From contig JAKSBM010000885.1 of assembly GCA_022361135.1 (NCBI GenBank), positions 1 through 8,034 of the forward strand: a stretch of 8,034 nucleotides of DNA, read 5' to 3'. The number at the start of each line of letters is the position of its first letter. The first letter of the stretch is position 1. The stretch comes from Desulfobacterales bacterium (lineage in GTDB: Bacteria; Desulfobacterota; Desulfobacteria; Desulfobacterales; Desulfobacteraceae). The notes below the pieces were generated by a model. The model worked only from the letters and a program-made list of their open reading frames with translations. It made no database searches and was not told the DNA's origin. A program made the translations under genes and the position numbers. Below are positions 6,110 to 8,034 of the stretch, piece by piece.

Positions 6110-6307
6110 TCAGTCTCCTTTTTTCTTTGATTTTCGTTCCATCCACATGGTTCCAAACACAGCCGCAGAAATCATTACTGCGACGATCACGACAAATGTA
6201 AGTCCGTTATCTCCAAATCGGGGATATATGACAAAGGGAACCAAGTAAGTATATAAAAACAGGTGGAGGATTCCAATACCTGCAATGCGAATCCATGCCT
6301 TTTTCAT
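6110..6307 (-). CDS. Small two-helix membrane protein, function unknown
   Basis: This gene encodes 65 residues with two hydrophobic segments, about 7-28 and 36-54, joined by a short PRFGDNG loop. It has a Lys/Arg-rich tail (ERKSKKKGD) and positive charges at the N-terminus. By the positive-inside rule both ends should face the cytoplasm. I do not recognise a family. Its reality is supported by arrangement: its ATG overlaps the mpl stop as TAATG, with GGA 8 nt upstream, and its TGA stop lies 1 nt before the hemerythrin ATG. That is what one expects of a translationally coupled operon member rather than a chance frame. A role next to the hemerythrin (for example as a membrane partner) or in the envelope is possible but unsupported. 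Confidence 0.75.
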   Translation of the reverse strand: MKKAWIRIAGIGILHLFLYTYLVPFVIYPRFGDNGLTFVVIVAVMISAAVFGTMWMERKSKKKGD

Positions 6308-7704
6308 TAAATCATTCCAAGCAACCGTTCATGAATATTCTCAAATCCACCGTTGGACATGATTAGAACCAGGTCATGGGGGCGTACTGCCGGGGGAAGA
6401 AATTCCAACACCTTGTCCACAGTTTCAAAATGATGGGCCTCTACCCCAAGATCGTTGATGTCGGCCACCAGCTTTTCCGGGGAAAAACGGTCGGCCTCGG
6501 GGATATTCTTTTTCACGGACGGATCACAGACACAAACCAGATCGGCCTGGGAAAAGGCTTCCGGATAAACATCCTGGAAGAAATTCCGCATGCTGGTGTT
6601 GGTCCGGGGCTCGAACACGGCAATGACCCGTCCCCGGGAATAAAAGGGCTTAACCGCCCCAATGGTTTCCCGCACGGCCGACGGGTGGTGGGCAAAATCG
6701 TCCATCACGGTGACCCCGGATTTCACGCCCCGGATCTCCTGGCGACGTTTCACCCCGGAAAAGCTGGCCAGGGCGTCCTGGATCTTCTCCACCGGGATAC
6801 CGATTTTAATGGCCGTGGCCACGCAAGCCAGGGTGTTGAGCAGATTATGATTGCCCACCATGGCCGTGTCCATTTTAAAATCACAGCCCGGTCCCGTAAT
6901 CCGGGCCTGGGTCCGATTGTTTTCCCGGGTTATTTCACCCACCCGCCAATCGGCGTCCTTCCCATAGGTTTCAAAGGGAACATTTTCCCCTTCCAAGATC
7001 CCCATGAGGTTATCATTGTCCCGGCAGGCCACGATGTGGGCCCCGGCCGGAACGATCTTCCGAATAAATGCAGAAAACACCGAATTGATATGATCCAGAT
7101 CCTGGAAAATATCGGCATGGTCAAATTCCACACTGGTCATGACGGCCACGTGGGGATCATAGTGCATGAATTTCGGCCCCTTATCAAAGAAAGCCGTATC
7201 ATACTCATCCCCCTCAATGACGATGAAATCCCCCTCCCCGGTTTTAAAGCTGGCCTGGTAATCCTTCAGGATCCCACCGATCATAAATGAGGGATCCATG
7301 CCCGCCGTGGCCAGGATATGGGCCATGATGGACGAGGTGGTGGTTTTCCCATGGGTCCCCGTGACCAGAATAATCTTCTTGTCCGCCGCCACAAACCGAT
7401 TCACCGCCTGGGGCATGGACATGTAAGGGATCTCCCGTTCCATGACGGCACGGGCCTCGGGATTATCCCGGGAGACGGCATTGCCGATGATCACCAGATC
7501 GGGATCATGGTCCAGATGGCTGGGATCATACCCGGAAAACAGGGAAATTCCATTTTCCCGGAGCAGATCACTCATGGGAGGATATACATTCTGGTCCGAC
7601 CCGGAAACCACATGGCCCATCTCCTTTAAGAGACAGGCCAGGGTCCCCATGCCTGTACCGCAGGCAGCCACCAGGTGGATTTTCAGGGGAGAGGTTGTAT
7701 CCAT
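6307..7704 (-). CDS. mpl: UDP-N-acetylmuramate:L-Ala-gamma-D-Glu-meso-DAP ligase Mpl
   Basis: This 465-residue Mur ligase family enzyme uses ATP to join recycled tripeptide L-Ala-gamma-D-Glu-meso-diaminopimelate to UDP-MurNAc in the cytoplasm, returning cell wall fragments to peptidoglycan synthesis. Motifs include IHLVAACGTGMG (9-20), SGSDQNVYPPMS (34-45, a stretch shared with E. coli Mpl), the ATP-binding GTHGKTTT (116-123), EGDEYDTAFFDK (164-175), EFDHADIFQDL (193-203), GNHNLLN (284-290), DDFAHHP (335-341) and IMSNGGFENIH (448-458). The YPPMS and EFDHADIF stretches and the SNGGF ending fit Mpl better than MurC. Length is normal. The start gives a short lead to the conserved IHLVAACGTG. A ribosome site is poor (GGCGGA about 12 nt away), so coupling to hemL, whose stop lies 5 nt upstream, is likely. 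Confidence 0.96.
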   Translation of the reverse strand: MDTTSPLKIHLVAACGTGMGTLACLLKEMGHVVSGSDQNVYPPMSDLLRENGISLFSGYDPSHLDHDPDLVIIGNAVSRDNPEARAVMEREIPYMSMPQAVNRFVAADKKIILVTGTHGKTTTSSIMAHILATAGMDPSFMIGGILKDYQASFKTGEGDFIVIEGDEYDTAFFDKGPKFMHYDPHVAVMTSVEFDHADIFQDLDHINSVFSAFIRKIVPAGAHIVACRDNDNLMGILEGENVPFETYGKDADWRVGEITRENNRTQARITGPGCDFKMDTAMVGNHNLLNTLACVATAIKIGIPVEKIQDALASFSGVKRRQEIRGVKSGVTVMDDFAHHPSAVRETIGAVKPFYSRGRVIAVFEPRTNTSMRNFFQDVYPEAFSQADLVCVCDPSVKKNIPEADRFSPEKLVADINDLGVEAHHFETVDKVLEFLPPAVRPHDLVLIMSNGGFENIHERLLGMI

Positions 7705-7709
7705 ATATA

Positions 7710-8034
7710 TTATAATTCCGCCATCACGGCCTTGGCCGCAGCTATGGTTTCATCAATGTCTTCATCGGTGTGGGCCGTCGAGGTGAAGCAGGCCTCGAAC
7801 TGGGAGGGTGCCATGTAGATGCCCCGCTTCAGCATGCCCTGGTAGAACTTGGCAAACCGATCCAGGTCGCAGGTTTTGGCATCGTCAAAATTATGTACAT
7901 CCTGATCCGTAAAAAAGAAACCGGCCATGGAGCCCAGGCATCCCGACTGGAAGGGGATATTATTTTCATCGGCCGCAGCCTGGAAACCCGCCATGAGTTT
8001 TTGGGTTTTGGCAGTCAGGTCGGCATAGACTTCA
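7710..8034 (-). CDS. hemL: Glutamate-1-semialdehyde 2,1-aminomutase HemL (3' end only)
   Basis: The last 107 codons are present; the gene begins beyond the right edge. HemL is a PLP-dependent enzyme that converts glutamate-1-semialdehyde into 5-aminolevulinate, the C5 route to haem, sirohaem and other tetrapyrroles. The visible part matches the C-terminal domain of the family: VYADLTAKTQKLMAGFQ, SGCLGSMAGFFFTDQ, CDLDRFAKFYQGMLKRGIY, MAPSQFEACF and STAHTDEDIDETIAAAK. The catalytic Lys lies upstream, outside the window. An internal ATG at 7994 is not the start, since the reading frame and family similarity run unbroken to the window edge. Supply of tetrapyrrole fits the haem-rich biology suggested by the cytochrome genes at the other end of the window. 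Confidence 0.97.
   Translation of the reverse strand, partial: EVYADLTAKTQKLMAGFQAAADENNIPFQSGCLGSMAGFFFTDQDVHNFDDAKTCDLDRFAKFYQGMLKRGIYMAPSQFEACFTSTAHTDEDIDETIAAAKAVMAEL

Noticed and set aside
6376..7290. Plus-strand open frame of 304 codons antisense to mpl
   Set aside because: Mpl motifs are complete on the minus strand; this frame is a compositional shadow.

Overview
This window reads as ordinary core chromosome of an anaerobic, sulfate-reducer-like Desulfobacterota (old Deltaproteobacteria, probably near Desulfobacterales). That placement is an inference. It rests on the start of a membrane-anchored multihaem cytochrome resembling QrcA of the Qrc menaquinone reductase complex, on System II cytochrome c maturation genes, on a single-domain bacteriohemerythrin, and on a small Arg-rich 'DRR' protein of a kind I associate with this phylum. 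Every convincing gene is on the minus strand, so transcription runs from high to low coordinates. I see no mobile element, CRISPR array, tRNA or rRNA.

Right block (8034 to about 5668): the 3' end of hemL (tetrapyrrole synthesis), mpl (murein peptide recycling), a 65-residue two-helix membrane protein and a bacteriohemerythrin. Junctions are very tight (5-nt gap, TAATG overlap, 1-nt gap), so this is probably one operon. The hemerythrin lacks one of the seven canonical iron ligands: a Phe sits where the first His of the HFxxEE motif should be. After a 75-bp gap comes an 87-residue, strongly basic protein with DRR motifs and a run of nine G inside its coding sequence.

Middle (5328 to 5084): a 245-bp non-coding stretch. 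Read on the minus strand it holds two perfect 7-bp hairpins and then a strong intrinsic terminator about 70 bp before recD. It could be the tail of the upstream transcript, a small structured RNA, or an attenuated recD leader.

Left block (5083 to 484): recD, a DUF374-type lysophospholipid acyltransferase, resB and ccsB. They are overlapping or closely spaced and end at a clear intrinsic terminator (409-451). recD comes without recB or recC inside the window. ResB and CcsB together form the System II haem export and cytochrome c ligation machine.

Far left (372 to 1): a good sigma70-type promoter (TTGACA, 17 bp, TATAGA), a leader of about 125 nt, and the first 69 codons of the QrcA-like cytochrome. 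The ccs terminator and this promoter make the cytochrome a separate transcription unit, although the ResB/CcsB products would be needed to mature it.

I found no convincing undescribed multi-gene system. The items most worth a second look are the ligand-substituted hemerythrin, the small basic DRR protein with its G9 tract, the structured intergenic RNA region, and the small membrane protein coupled between mpl and the hemerythrin gene.
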